In this document: positions 26,096 through 35,700 of the stretch, piece by piece
How positions within the stretch are numbered: position 1 is the stretch's first letter
Layout: each line of letters starts with the position of its first letter
Origin: an uncultured Porphyromonadaceae bacterium
GTDB lineage: Bacteria; Bacteroidota; Bacteroidia; Bacteroidales; Barnesiellaceae_A
Assembly: GCA_900538705.1 (NCBI GenBank)
Contig: UPZG01000006.1
Span: forward strand, 1-64,000
Reading direction: 5' to 3'
Length of the DNA: 64,000 bases
Program-made: the position numbers and the translations under genes
The notes under the pieces: generated by a model
What the model saw: only the letters and a program-made list of their open reading frames with translations
The model's database searches: none
What the model was told of the DNA's origin: nothing

Positions 26096-27466
26096 TTATT
26101 CGGTTATTACAACTCTTACTTTGCCTGTTATATGAGAGGTCTTGAATTGGATAGTGTGTGTGCCGGTCGTAAGGCTTGCAGGCGAGAAGGTGTTATCGGC
26201 AATTGGGTTGCCATCGATATACCATGTGACTGCCTCAGTGTTGTTGCGTAGAGCTAATAAGAAGTCGGGCGATGACTTGGAGTAGCTCGCTTTTAGGTTG
26301 TCGACCGATACTACTGCCGGCTCTACAGGCATACATAAGCCCCGTAGTTGTACTATTATATCGTCGGGCATATTGTCGCATTGCAATGTCAGTTGCGCCT
26401 CATGAAATCCGTATTCATTGGGGTGGAAGGTTATGCTGAAGGTTGCCCCTTCTGCGCATACAGCTTCGGGGTCGAGTTGCATAGGAGTAATGTCGAAACT
26501 GCTACTGTTGGTTCCACTCACATACAGGTATATGGGCGAGGTTATATATTCTCCTTTTACAGTGTAAGAAACAGTGTGGCTGCCACCCATAACCTCACTG
26601 CCGCAAGGTATTACGGTGCCCGATGTGATGTTGAGCTTAGAAGCTGCTGTGGCGGCTCCGCTAAAATGGAAGGCATATTCGGTAGAGTCGCCCCATATGT
26701 ATTCGGCCAGTTGCGGATAGTCGATAAAAGGATTACGGTTGTATTGGAAGCTGTAAACTGCATTGTTGCGGTCAATCTCCTTCTTGCTCACGGGGTCTTG
26801 ACGGTGCCATTTGAGTAGCAGCTCCTGCGAGTAATTGTTGAGAGTAGGGTAGGTGCCTGTAGTAAACATGTTAGGACCGGCCGATACCCATGTGTAGTCT
26901 TGGTAGCATGTGACAAAATACATGTACATGCGGGCAAAGTCGCCTTTGTATTCGTCGTGAGGCTCAAATACGTTGAATGGCATGCCGGTGGCTTTGCCTA
27001 TTCGGGTGTATCCGTTGTCATACGATGGATTTCCTTCAACTTCGCCTAATGCGTAATTCGATTTGGCCGAATTGGCTTCAGCATCGGCCGGCACAAGATG
27101 GTGCAAATCGAAAGAGGCATCGACCGAATAAGGGTAGTCATCGCCCCACCAGCTTTTGGGTACGCTGTGTTCTATGTTCATATCGCGATGTGAGCCCGAT
27201 GCCGGGAAGTAACGGACTATGCCCGAATACATGTCCCAGATAGAGCCGTCGGGGCGAATGTCGCTTTGGCGGAATACTACCCAAGTACCGTAAGCGCCAT
27301 ATTCTATGCGGACATGTTCTTTGATAAGTTTGTGTAGCTCGGTTTTCAAGTCACCACGGTTACGGCCTTCTATGTTGTCGGGATAGTAGTCGCGTGGCAT
27401 GTCGGCACATACAGATGCCGTATAGAGCAGAGCTATGCTTGTCAATATACTCCGAAGGTTATGCAT
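26096..27466 (-). CDS. Secreted endonuclease I family nuclease
   Basis: Extracytoplasmic non-specific nuclease of the EndA/NucM (endonuclease I) family, probably Mg-dependent with a beta-beta-alpha-metal core. About 456 residues from ATG 27466, which begins a good signal peptide (ILTSIALLYTASVCA); an in-frame ATG 23 codons upstream is rejected since it lies before the promoter's likely start site. The catalytic region reads NIEHSVPKSWW (about residues 117-127) and then DLHHLVPADAEANSAKSN. The C-terminal 200 residues are beta-rich with an Ig-like tail (FDITPMQLDPEAVCAEGATF). No type IX sorting domain is evident. A lipoprotein gene follows after 15 bases. Confidence 0.88.
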   Translation of the reverse strand: MHNLRSILTSIALLYTASVCADMPRDYYPDNIEGRNRGDLKTELHKLIKEHVRIEYGAYGTWVVFRQSDIRPDGSIWDMYSGIVRYFPASGSHRDMNIEHSVPKSWWGDDYPYSVDASFDLHHLVPADAEANSAKSNYALGEVEGNPSYDNGYTRIGKATGMPFNVFEPHDEYKGDFARMYMYFVTCYQDYTWVSAGPNMFTTGTYPTLNNYSQELLLKWHRQDPVSKKEIDRNNAVYSFQYNRNPFIDYPQLAEYIWGDSTEYAFHFSGAATAASKLNITSGTVIPCGSEVMGGSHTVSYTVKGEYITSPIYLYVSGTNSSSFDITPMQLDPEAVCAEGATFSITFHPNEYGFHEAQLTLQCDNMPDDIIVQLRGLCMPVEPAVVSVDNLKASYSKSSPDFLLALRNNTEAVTWYIDGNPIADNTFSPASLTTGTHTIQFKTSHITGKVRVVITE

Positions 27467-27504
27467 ATTTCTTTCTATATATGGTGTATCGTATTGAAAT
27501 TCTG

Positions 27505-27536
27505 CAAAGATAGTGAAAGTCACGAGCAGAGACAAA
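27505..27536 (-). promoter_or_regulatory. Promoter of the endonuclease I gene
   Basis: On the minus strand TTTG, a 20-base spacer and TATCTTTG give a full match to the Bacteroidota -33/-7 consensus. It lies 38 bases upstream of the chosen start codon and downstream of the longer alternative start, which decides the start choice. Confidence 0.75.
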
Positions 27537-27696
27537 TGAAAAAGATTTTTTCAGATTTGTCTCTGCCAGATTTAAAATAATGAGAGTTGCAGAAGCTTCC
27601 TGTGGTCTTATAGTTCCTATGTTCTATGCAATTTTTCTTTTTGTCTGTGACACGTTGTTGCAGTAGGGAGCTTCGCGGTATGTAATCGTTGTCGGG

Positions 27697-28041
27697 TTAG
27701 TCGCGTATGTAATGAGGCATTTCGTCGGGAATGACCATCGAAATCTCTACCATGCCACATATTTTACCGTCGACTCTCCAGGGTGTTTGATATATCATCT
27801 TTTTTACGCCATGCTTTTCTATTGTGTAGGCATTTGAGTGGCCGGTAGCAAGCATTTCTTTTATCTTTTCTTGTGAGGCAACGCTGTGGCAGTCGAAGAG
27901 GTTGTGTCCTATCAGGTCGCCATGCTTGGCAAAAGTCTCTTTGGCTTTGTTGTTCATATACAAGATGATGCCTTGGGCATCGCAGATGGTGATGGCACAG
28001 TTGGTGGCATCGTACCAACGGAGTTCGTTTGTGAGTTCCAT
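27697..28041 (-). CDS. Stand-alone PAS domain protein
   Basis: A 114-residue protein made of a single PAS fold: AITICDAQGIILYMNNKAKE near residues 15-34, then DLIGHNLFDCH and the C-terminal strands KMIYQTPW and ICGMVEISMVIP. There is no kinase, HTH or other output domain. Conserved His and Cys in NLFDCHS could bind a ligand, but this is speculation. It starts 27 bases after metF on the same strand, so the two are likely co-transcribed. Confidence 0.8.
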   Translation of the reverse strand: MELTNELRWYDATNCAITICDAQGIILYMNNKAKETFAKHGDLIGHNLFDCHSVASQEKIKEMLATGHSNAYTIEKHGVKKMIYQTPWRVDGKICGMVEISMVIPDEMPHYIRD

Positions 28042-28068
28042 ATAGTTTGAGGTGTTAATGTTCTGATT

Positions 28069-29025
28069 TTAGTATACTGCGCGAGCTATTCGGGCTACAC
28101 TGCGGGCTGCCATAAGCGAATAGAAGTGTATCGATGGTACTCCGTGGGCAATGAGCTCGCGAGCCTGCATGGTACACCACTCTACACCTACTTCGGTGGC
28201 CTCTTCGTTGTTCTTGCAGTGAGCCAGCTCGGTAGCAAGCGGGGTAGGCAGGTCTACATGAAATACTTTGGGCAAAGCAGTGAGCTGTGAGAGGAGATTG
28301 ATAGGTTTTAGTCCCGGAACGATGGGCACGGTAATACCGTTTTCACGACAACGTTTTACGAAGGTGAAATATTTGTCGTTGTCGAAAAACATCTGTGTCA
28401 CTACATATCCGGCACCCGCATCCACTTTCTCACGCAGACGGCGAATATCTTCGTCGAGGTTGGGCGCCTCGTCGTGTTTCTCGGGATATCCGGCGACGCC
28501 GTATTCAAAAGGTTGTGAAACAGATGCTTCCATCTGAGTTCCATCTAGAAGATAACCTTCGTTGAAACGGTTGATTTGTCGTGCCAGGTCGATGGCATGA
28601 GCATGGCCTCCCAACAAAGGGGTAAATTGTTTCTCGTGCTTGGCTTTGTCGCCTCGCAGTACCAGCAGGTTGTTGATGCCGAGAAATTGCAAATCTATAA
28701 GGGCATACTCGGTCTCGGTGGCTGTGAATCCACTACATATAAGGTGGGGTACGGCTGTGAGACCATAGCGGTTTTGTATGGCGGCAGCCACGGCAACGGT
28801 GCCGGGGCGTACTCGCTCAGAGACGCGGCGAAACAGTCCGTCGGGAGTATCTTTATAGACCAGTTCGCTACGGTGTGAGGTGATGTTGACGTATGCCGGC
28901 TCAAACTCGCGCAGCATGTCGATGGTGGCAAAAGTGCGTTCTATAGAGCTGCCCCGCAGTGGAGGTAATATTTCAAAAGAGAATCCGGTATGTGGGGGAT
29001 TTTGCAAAAATTCAGTAACAGACAT
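28069..29025 (-). CDS. metF: Methylenetetrahydrofolate reductase
   Basis: Reduces 5,10-methylene-THF to 5-methyl-THF with FAD, supplying methyl groups for methionine. The 318-residue protein shows FSFEILPPLRGSS (residues 15-27, with the catalytic glutamate), the VNITSHRSE segment, PHLICSGFTATE, NLLVLRGDKA and the FAD/folate segment ITQ-like VTQMFFDNDKYF. These are the classic MetF landmarks in the right order. A complete -33/-7 promoter is found upstream; a PAS protein gene follows in the same direction. Confidence 0.96.
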   Translation of the reverse strand: MSVTEFLQNPPHTGFSFEILPPLRGSSIERTFATIDMLREFEPAYVNITSHRSELVYKDTPDGLFRRVSERVRPGTVAVAAAIQNRYGLTAVPHLICSGFTATETEYALIDLQFLGINNLLVLRGDKAKHEKQFTPLLGGHAHAIDLARQINRFNEGYLLDGTQMEASVSQPFEYGVAGYPEKHDEAPNLDEDIRRLREKVDAGAGYVVTQMFFDNDKYFTFVKRCRENGITVPIVPGLKPINLLSQLTALPKVFHVDLPTPLATELAHCKNNEEATEVGVEWCTMQARELIAHGVPSIHFYSLMAARSVARIARAVY

Positions 29026-29054
29026 TTTGTATAGAGCTTAAAATTTTTCGGCCG

Positions 29055-29086
29055 CAAAGATAGCGAAAGGTGTGTGGAGAGGCAAA
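29055..29086 (-). promoter_or_regulatory. Promoter of metF
   Basis: On the minus strand TTTG, 20 bases, TATCTTTG: an exact match to the Bacteroidota consensus, ending 30 bases before the metF start codon. Confidence 0.75.
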
Positions 29087-29241
29087 CGAAACGCACAGTT
29101 TTTCAGTTTCAGTTATCTTCAATCATATTTAATTGTATAGGAGAGCGACCATATAATTGTAATCTTTATGATATTTTATATTTCATGTTTTGTTTTTGGC
29201 TTTTGAGGATGTTTTTAAGGCATATTTTGCATAAAAATAAA

Positions 29242-29272
29242 TTTGTATAAAAGAAAGAAAGTGCTATTTTTG
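29242..29272 (+). promoter_or_regulatory. Promoter of the M3 dipeptidyl carboxypeptidase gene
   Basis: TTTG, a 19-base spacer and TATTTTTG match the Bacteroidota -33/-7 consensus exactly. The element ends 64 bases before the start codon. Confidence 0.75.
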
Positions 29273-29336
29273 CAATTGGCGCAATGGCGCATGTGCTGTA
29301 GAGAGAATAATATAGTAACACAACACAATACACACA

Positions 29337-31433
29337 ATGAAAAAATTATTATTTCCAACCCTGATTTGTTTGACGATGGTCGGATGTCAGAATGCAAAAG
29401 TAAACCCGTTTCTGAGCGGGTATGATACGCCTTTGGGCGTTCCTCCTTTCGAGCAAATAGAAAACGAACACTATTTGCAGGCGTTTGAGGAAGGTATTAA
29501 TCGCCACAATGTGGAGATTCAGGCTATTATCGATAATCCCGAAGCTCCTACGTTTGCCAATACTGTTGCTGCCCTCGACCTGAGCGGCAGAATGCTCAGC
29601 GATGTGAGCCTTGTATTTTTCAGCGTTTTGGAGGCCGAGAGTAACGATACCTTGCAACAGATAGCCGAGAAGGCTTCGGTAATGCTCTCGTCGCATAGCG
29701 ATGATATGCTCATGAACGAGGCATTGTTTGAGCGCATCAAGCAAGTATATGACAATAAAGATAAAGAGTCGCTCAATGTGGAGCAACAAAGCCTCTTGGA
29801 GCGCTACTATAAAAATTTTGTACGTGCCGGTGCTTTGCTTACCGACGAGCAAAAAGCTCAGTTGCGCGATATAAACAGTGAACTGGCTACATTGGGCTTG
29901 CAATATAGCAATAACGTATTGGCCGAAAACAACGCTTTTGAACTTGTAATAGAGGACAAGGCCGACCTTGCCGGGCTGCCCGAGAGCGTAGTAACTGCTG
30001 CCGCCGAGGCCGCAACTGCTGCAGGATATGAGGGCAAGTGGCTCTTTAACCTGTCGGCTCCCAGCCGTGTTCCTTTCTTGCAATATGCCGATAACCGCGA
30101 CTTGCGTGAGAAACTCTATACGGCCTACATCATGCGTGGCGACAATGATAATGCCAACGATAACAAGGAGATTGTGAAACGGATGTTGACCTTGCGTCTG
30201 GAAAAGGCTCGTCTGCTGGGCTTTGACACCTATGCCGCCTTTGCTCTCGACGACCGTATGGCAAAGACCGACTCGGCTGCCAATGCGTTGATGATGAATG
30301 TGTGGAAGTATGCCGTACCACGTGCCAAAGAGGAGATTGCCGACATGCAGCGTATCATAGACCGTGAGGGTGGAAACTTTAAGCTTGCCCCGTGGGATTG
30401 GGCATACTATGCCGAAAAGGTACGTCAGGAGAAGTATGCTGTCAACGAAGATGAGTTGAAGCCCTATTTCTCGGTCGATAACGTACGTGAAGGAGCCTTT
30501 ATGGTGGCACAAAAACTATATGGCATTACTTTCAAGGAGCGTACCGACCTGCCCGTGTACCATCCTGATGTGAGAACCTTCGAGGTATTTGATGCCGAAG
30601 GTAAACATTTGGCCGTATTCTATTGCGACTATTTCCCCCGTGCCAGCAAGCGTAGCGGTGCTTGGATGAGCAATTTCCGCGAAGCCTATACGACGGCCGA
30701 CGGTACCGATGTACGTCCCATCGTATATAATGTATGTAACTTTACGAAACCTACCGCCGATGAGCCTTCGTTGTTGAGTATCGAGGAGGTAGAGACGTTG
30801 TTCCACGAGTTTGGTCACGCACTGCACGGCATGCTCACCCGCATGCACTATCCGTCGGTGAGCGGTACTAACGTGGCTCGCGACTTTGTGGAGCTGCCTT
30901 CGCAGATAAACGAGCATTGGGCAACACATCCCGAGGTGCTGAAACTCTATGCCCGCCACTACAAAACGGGCGAGGTGATACCCGACTCGCTGATAGAGAA
31001 GATAGAACGTTCGTCGAAGTTCAACCAAGGCTTTGCCACCACCGAGTTCCTCGCTGCCGCTATCCTCGACATGCGCCTGCACGAGTTGACGGATTATAGC
31101 AACTTCGACGTGCGCGCTTTCGAGAAAGAGCTCGCTGCCGAGATAGGTCTTCCCGCCGAGATATGCTACCGCTATCGCAGCACCCACTTCACGCACATTT
31201 TCGCTAACGACTACTGTGCTGGCTATTACAGCTACCTGTGGGCCGAGGTGCTCGATGCTGATGCCTTCGATGCTTTTGTAGAGCATGGCATCTTCGATAA
31301 GGCTACGGCCGACGCTTTCCGTACCAACATCCTCGAAAAAGGTTCCAGCGAAGAGCCTATGACCCTCTATGTGCGCTTCCGTGGCGCACAACCCAACCCC
31401 GACGCTTTGCTGCGCGGTCGCGGACTGAAATAA
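29337..31433 (+). CDS. dcp: M3 family metallopeptidase, dipeptidyl carboxypeptidase-like lipoprotein
   Basis: Zinc oligopeptidase of family M3, which trims dipeptides from peptide C-termini. The 698-residue protein carries the zinc motif HEFGH (H490-E491...H494) in LFHEFGHALHGML, with the third ligand expected in the following DFVELPSQINEHW stretch. The N-terminus is a lipoprotein signal ending MVGC (Cys17), so it is an envelope-anchored rather than cytosolic form, as is common for Bacteroidota Dcp. Length and the LYTAYIMRGD and ILDMRLHEL segments fit Dcp/OpdA. It is monocistronic, with its own promoter and terminator. Confidence 0.93.
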   Translation: MKKLLFPTLICLTMVGCQNAKVNPFLSGYDTPLGVPPFEQIENEHYLQAFEEGINRHNVEIQAIIDNPEAPTFANTVAALDLSGRMLSDVSLVFFSVLEAESNDTLQQIAEKASVMLSSHSDDMLMNEALFERIKQVYDNKDKESLNVEQQSLLERYYKNFVRAGALLTDEQKAQLRDINSELATLGLQYSNNVLAENNAFELVIEDKADLAGLPESVVTAAAEAATAAGYEGKWLFNLSAPSRVPFLQYADNRDLREKLYTAYIMRGDNDNANDNKEIVKRMLTLRLEKARLLGFDTYAAFALDDRMAKTDSAANALMMNVWKYAVPRAKEEIADMQRIIDREGGNFKLAPWDWAYYAEKVRQEKYAVNEDELKPYFSVDNVREGAFMVAQKLYGITFKERTDLPVYHPDVRTFEVFDAEGKHLAVFYCDYFPRASKRSGAWMSNFREAYTTADGTDVRPIVYNVCNFTKPTADEPSLLSIEEVETLFHEFGHALHGMLTRMHYPSVSGTNVARDFVELPSQINEHWATHPEVLKLYARHYKTGEVIPDSLIEKIERSSKFNQGFATTEFLAAAILDMRLHELTDYSNFDVRAFEKELAAEIGLPAEICYRYRSTHFTHIFANDYCAGYYSYLWAEVLDADAFDAFVEHGIFDKATADAFRTNILEKGSSEEPMTLYVRFRGAQPNPDALLRGRGLK

Positions 31434-31459
31434 CACGGCTTGCAACATAATAAACGACG

Positions 31460-31491
31460 CGCCCCTGCTGCGATATATGGCAGCAGGGGCG
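31460..31491 (+). terminator. Terminator after dcp
   Basis: A 12-bp perfect GC-rich stem (CGCCCCTGCTGC with its complement) around an 8-base loop, followed by TATTTTATA. It begins 26 bases after the stop codon. Confidence 0.75.
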
Positions 31492-31647
31492 TATTTTATA
31501 TGTATGCGTCTGTATGATTATAAGTTAGTCCGCAGTATGTGTTACTGTTACGAATAGACGTGGTTTACATCCTCTTTTATTATTCAATATAGATTGTTAT
31601 GGATGTTTTACTGATAGTTCAACAGTCGATTGCGGTAGTGGCTTGTA

Positions 31648-31694
31648 AACAGAAAGAGGTCATACATATTTTTATTGCATGACCTCTTTCTGTT
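31648..31694. terminator. Terminator of the small secreted protein gene at 31.7 kb
   Basis: A 16-bp perfect inverted repeat (AACAGAAAGAGGTCAT with its complement) around a 15-base loop. It lies 15 bases beyond the stop of the minus-strand gene and is followed there by TTTAC; it could also back up the dcp terminator on the plus strand. Confidence 0.7.
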
Positions 31695-31709
31695 ATTATT
31701 CATTGAATA

Positions 31710-32042
31710 TCAATCGCAACGCATGACTTGAAGGCTAACGGAAGAGTCGTCTATGGAAACATCTCCGGACTCGGTGCGGAAACTCCCTACAAACTTACTC
31801 TCATTTCCTTTTAGTACAACAGTGCGAGTGTATTGCTTTTCAGAACCCTCCGTTGAAACAACAGTAATGGTTACATCGACAGTAACCATGTAATTGTTGT
31901 AGTTCTGTAAATTAACGTTAATAGAAAAGTCGCTGTGCCTAGATATACTTGGCTCTACATTGCCTGTTGTTTGACACATTTGTGCATTGGCACTTAATCC
32001 CATACTCATGATGGTGAATAATAATAGAATTAATTTTTTCAT
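31710..32042 (-). CDS. Small secreted protein of unknown function
   Basis: A 110-residue protein with a signal peptide (KKLILLLFTIMSMGLSANAQ) and a single beta-rich domain (FSINVNLQNYNNYMVTVDVTI, then TRTVVLKGNESKFVGSF) that looks like one Ig-like or fibronectin-like fold. Two cysteines, one just after the cleavage site and one near the C-terminus, could form a disulfide. ATG 32042 is chosen over an in-frame ATG 10 codons upstream because the leader then has a normal basic start. No family is recognised. It is divergent from the XRE regulator gene, which may control it. Confidence 0.65.
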   Translation of the reverse strand: MKKLILLLFTIMSMGLSANAQMCQTTGNVEPSISRHSDFSINVNLQNYNNYMVTVDVTITVVSTEGSEKQYTRTVVLKGNESKFVGSFRTESGDVSIDDSSVSLQVMRCD

Positions 32043-32113
32043 GATAAATAAGTTTAAAATTGGTTTATACAAAGTAAAGTAGATTTTGTATAGTTGATAT
32101 ACACAATATTTGT

Positions 32114-32121
32114 TATATTTG
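32114..32121 (+). promoter_or_regulatory. Putative -7 promoter element for the XRE regulator
   Basis: TATATTTG matches TAnnTTTG. With transcription expected near 32128, a start at ATG 32132 would have almost no leader, which favours the start at 32153 or 32159. Confidence 0.4.
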
Positions 32122-32152
32122 CCCTATATTTATGAGTATTAATCGGTATTTT

Positions 32153-32554
32153 ATGACTATGGCAACAGATTTGAAAAAAACAGTTGGACGAAGGCTCAAA
32201 TTGCTTCGTTTGGAAAGAAATCTTACGCAAGAACAGATGGGTGAAAAGTTGAATTTATCGACCAGTGCATATTGCAAGATAGAGTACGGTGAGACGGATT
32301 TGACACTGACGAGATTGAGTGAGATTGCCGAAGCATTAAATATGTCTGAGATGGATTTGTTCAGTCGAATCGAAGGGTCAGCATATATTAATGAGCCGCG
32401 TGACTGTAATTGTGTTTGGATTGCCAAGGATAGCAGTACGGTTAATGTCGAGAATAGTAAGGATATATACGATTTGATGAAAGCAAATATAGCTCTTGTA
32501 GAGAGTTTGACAAAGCGTGTTGAATTATTGGAAAATCTGTTGTTGAAAAAGTAA
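32153..32554 (+). CDS. XRE-family helix-turn-helix regulator
   Basis: A protein of about 133 residues whose N-terminal domain is a Cro/C1-type HTH: VGRRLKLLRLERNLTQEQMG then the recognition helix around LSTSAYCKIEYGETDLTLTRL. The C-terminal 60 residues are unrelated to phage repressor peptidase domains and end in a leucine-rich amphipathic helix (LVESLTKRVELLENLLLKK), probably for dimerisation. Starts at 32132, 32153 and 32159 are all in frame; the middle one is used here. The gene is AT-rich relative to neighbours and faces away from a small secreted protein gene. Confidence 0.8.
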   Translation: MTMATDLKKTVGRRLKLLRLERNLTQEQMGEKLNLSTSAYCKIEYGETDLTLTRLSEIAEALNMSEMDLFSRIEGSAYINEPRDCNCVWIAKDSSTVNVENSKDIYDLMKANIALVESLTKRVELLENLLLKK

Positions 32555-32640
32555 GTTTCGTTTGTACATTTATATGGACTGTTTTTTGTGATGTACAAAA
32601 GAATAGAATGATATAAACATTTTAGAGCAAGAGTGGATAT

Positions 32641-32673
32641 AAAAGCAGAAAGTGAATAAAGCTTTCTGCTTTT
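32641..32673. terminator. Bidirectional terminator between XRE gene and addA-like gene
   Basis: A 12-bp perfect stem (AAAAGCAGAAAG with its complement) around a 9-base loop, with A runs on one arm and T runs on the other, between convergent genes. Confidence 0.8.
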
Positions 32674-32737
32674 TATATCTGTGCATTGTTGTAGCGCGTA
32701 TAGAGTGCGCGAATAAGGACAGACGATATTAAAAGTG

Positions 32738-35700
32738 TCAGACTTGTACGATTTTCTCTAAAGAGAGATACCAGAGGAAGCCGTCGACCTGCCGGTAGCC
32801 CATGTCGCGCACCAATGCCATGTAGTTGGCAAGTTGCTTGCGGTAGGTGGCGTCGCGCTCGATGTTGCCGAACTTGTAGTCGATAATGACCACGCGGTCG
32901 CCGTCGATGATGACGCGGTCGGGACGGTAAAAGACCGATTGCGGTTGCAGTATCTCGGTCTCGGTAAGGACGGTGATGCCGGGCGCATACCATTGTTGCG
33001 TCTCGGGCAGCGAGAGCCACTGTTGCAGCCGGGCTACGGTAGAGGCTTCGTCGGTCGCGGGCAGGGAGCCTTCGCCTACAAATCGCCGCACGGTGGGGGC
33101 TATGTCGTCGTAGTAGCGTATCTCGGCGAGGATGTTGTGCATGAGTGTACCATAGTCGCGGGCGTTGTTGCCGGTGATGCCGGCCGATTTGAGCCGTAGT
33201 CGCATGCGGTTGCCCGGGGGAACAATATGGTAGGCGCTCTCTTGGGAGAGTTGTTCGCCTTCGATATGCGATGTGGAGACTTTTTGCTTATTGCCAGACT
33301 CGAATAATGCTTCGCTTTCGCTATCGGTGAAATATTGAGACAATACTATTTCGTTGTCGTTGGCAGTGTCGGCTCCCGGCGATGAAATGACATTGTATAT
33401 GATGTCGCTCATGGTACTAAATCGGGTATTCTCGCCCTTCTTGTTTTTTGCGGGAAATTCTGCAAAGACGATAAGCGACTCTATGGCACGGGTGAAGGCA
33501 ACATATGCAAGGTTGAGACTGTCGATGCATGAGTTGATTTTTTCTTCGTAGTATTGTCGTGCAAAGAGAGTGTCTGAGAGGCTTTTGCTGCTATACGAGA
33601 GAGGTAATACAGGCATTTGGTTGAAGGGAGGCTCGGAGGCGGTACACCATAGGATGCTCCTGCTCTCGCGGTTGAGCGGCCATGATGCGTAGGGAATGAT
33701 GACTACGGGAAATTCCAGACCTTTCGATTTATGTATTGTGAGTACACGTATGGCATCGAGACCTTCGGGCGATTTGATGGCAAAGTTGCTGTCGCCGCGT
33801 TCCCGCGCGTGCTTTTCCTTGGCGTCCCACCATGTGATAAAGGAGTGAAGGTCGGCATTGTGTGTGCGACAATAGTCGGTTACAATATCTTGAAAGGCCT
33901 CTATGTAAGCAATGTACCGTTGTGTGTAGCCAAAGTGTGCAAAGTAGTCGATGATGCGTTCGCACATCTCAAAAAGCGGTAATTGCTGTATGCTGTCGAT
34001 AAATTCTTGCAAGTCGCTGTCGAGTAGTCCGTTTTGATGACGCTGCTCGAAGTAAGCGGCCAGCGCTTTGCTTTCGCCGTGGCTGGTAGCCAGTCGCATG
34101 AGCTCGTGCTCGTAAGATAGGAATAGTTCGTATATGGGCGCATCGGGACGGTTGATGTGTCGCAGCATGCCTATAATGAGTTTGATAGGCGGTGCGTTGG
34201 TGATGAGTAGTGCCTCGTCTGAGATAACTCTCAGGTCGTGTAGCGTAGAGCTGCCCTCGGCGCTGAGTTCTAAAAGAAATTCTACGATGCGTTTGGCTTC
34301 GAGGTTGGTGTTTACGAGGAATGCTATGTCGCCCATACGATAGCCTTGGGCAAACAGCTCTTGCAGGAGAGCCGGTATGCGTAATTCTGCTTCGTTGTAG
34401 AAAGCCGCTTTTTTGTTTTCTTCTTTTTTCAACAAGTGTATTTCTACGTGTCCCTCAGACGTTTTGTTGGTTGAGGCTACCTTTTGCGTGAGGTGTGCAT
34501 ATGCAGCTGTAACCTCGGGATATGGAAGGTCGCCGGCAAGCGATTGCTTGATGTCGTTGGTGAGACTATCTTGCAATAATTGAGCCGCTGTCCTGAAAAA
34601 TGTGTTGTTGAAGGTGACGATTGCGGCACAGCTGCGCCAATTAGTATCCATATTATGGTGGATAAAGAGCGAATTTCGGTCGGCGTTGAAGGCTGAGTGC
34701 AGCAATCTCCAGTCGGAGTTACGCCAACGGTATATGCTCTGTTTTACATCTCCCACGATGAGGTTATCGTTGTTGTTGGCAAGACTCTCTGTCACCAGCG
34801 GCTCGAAATTTTGCCATTGCAGGCGTGAAGTATCCTGAAACTCGTCGATGAGGTAGTGCTCAATGCGTGTACCTAATTTTTCGTAGATAAATGGAGCGTC
34901 GCTTTGGTTGATGATACCGCTGAGAATTTCAGACGTTTTCGATAGCAAAAGAGTATTGTGTTCCTGCTCATATTCCATGATGTACTTGTCTATGTCGGCG
35001 AGAATGCCTAAGGCATAAATGTGCTTGGAACATTCGATGGCTGTGCGATAACGTTTGTAAGGTTCTCCAAGGCAGTCGGCAACCGCATCTATGGAGTCGG
35101 CAATGGCATTTGTTACAGCCTCTGCATCAACGCCGCTTTTCTTTATTTTGGTTTTGGAAAACCATTTATCGCGGTCGGTGGCATATTTCAGAAAGCGTGT
35201 AACCTCTGTATCGGAAGATATTTGGGCGTGAGTATTGGCGAAGGTATCGAGTAGTTGAATCCACTGGCGGCTAAATAGCTCTGGGTCGATGCCGGTATCG
35301 GCAATAGCATCGCGAGCTTGTAAGGCATATGTGCGCAAGGTCTTACGGTAATCGGTACAGAGGTTGCGCATGGCTTGCAGATATGACGTGAACTCGTCGC
35401 GTCTTTTCTTTAACAGCGAATCGCGATATTTTTTATAGTTTTCAGACGATAGCTCTCGAGCCAATTGCAGAATGTCTGATTTCCCGGTATTAAGTCCGTA
35501 TATATCCCATGAGCCCTCATCTTTAATATTGTCTTCGGCATATTTCAGAAGCCATTCGAGCAAGTCCTTGTTTTGAGGGTCGTCAAGGTCGCTGAGCATA
35601 CGGTCTATGGCGGTGGCCGTGACGAAGGCATTGTCCATCTCTACATCGAAGCCTCCCTGTAGGCCTGCTTCTTGTGTAAATGCACGCAGTACCTGTTGGA

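Larger units (their letters stand above)
29026..29336. other. Divergent intergenic region between metF and dcp
   Basis: This 311-base gap holds two complete Bacteroidota promoters facing away from each other, one for metF and one for the carboxypeptidase. Between them (about 29087-29241) the DNA is AT-rich; I see no RNA fold, riboswitch or small gene there. Confidence 0.6.

Noticed and set aside
29349..31448. Two long minus-strand open frames opposite the M3 carboxypeptidase gene
   Set aside because: They mirror a well-supported coding sequence, lack family motifs and arise from its codon bias.
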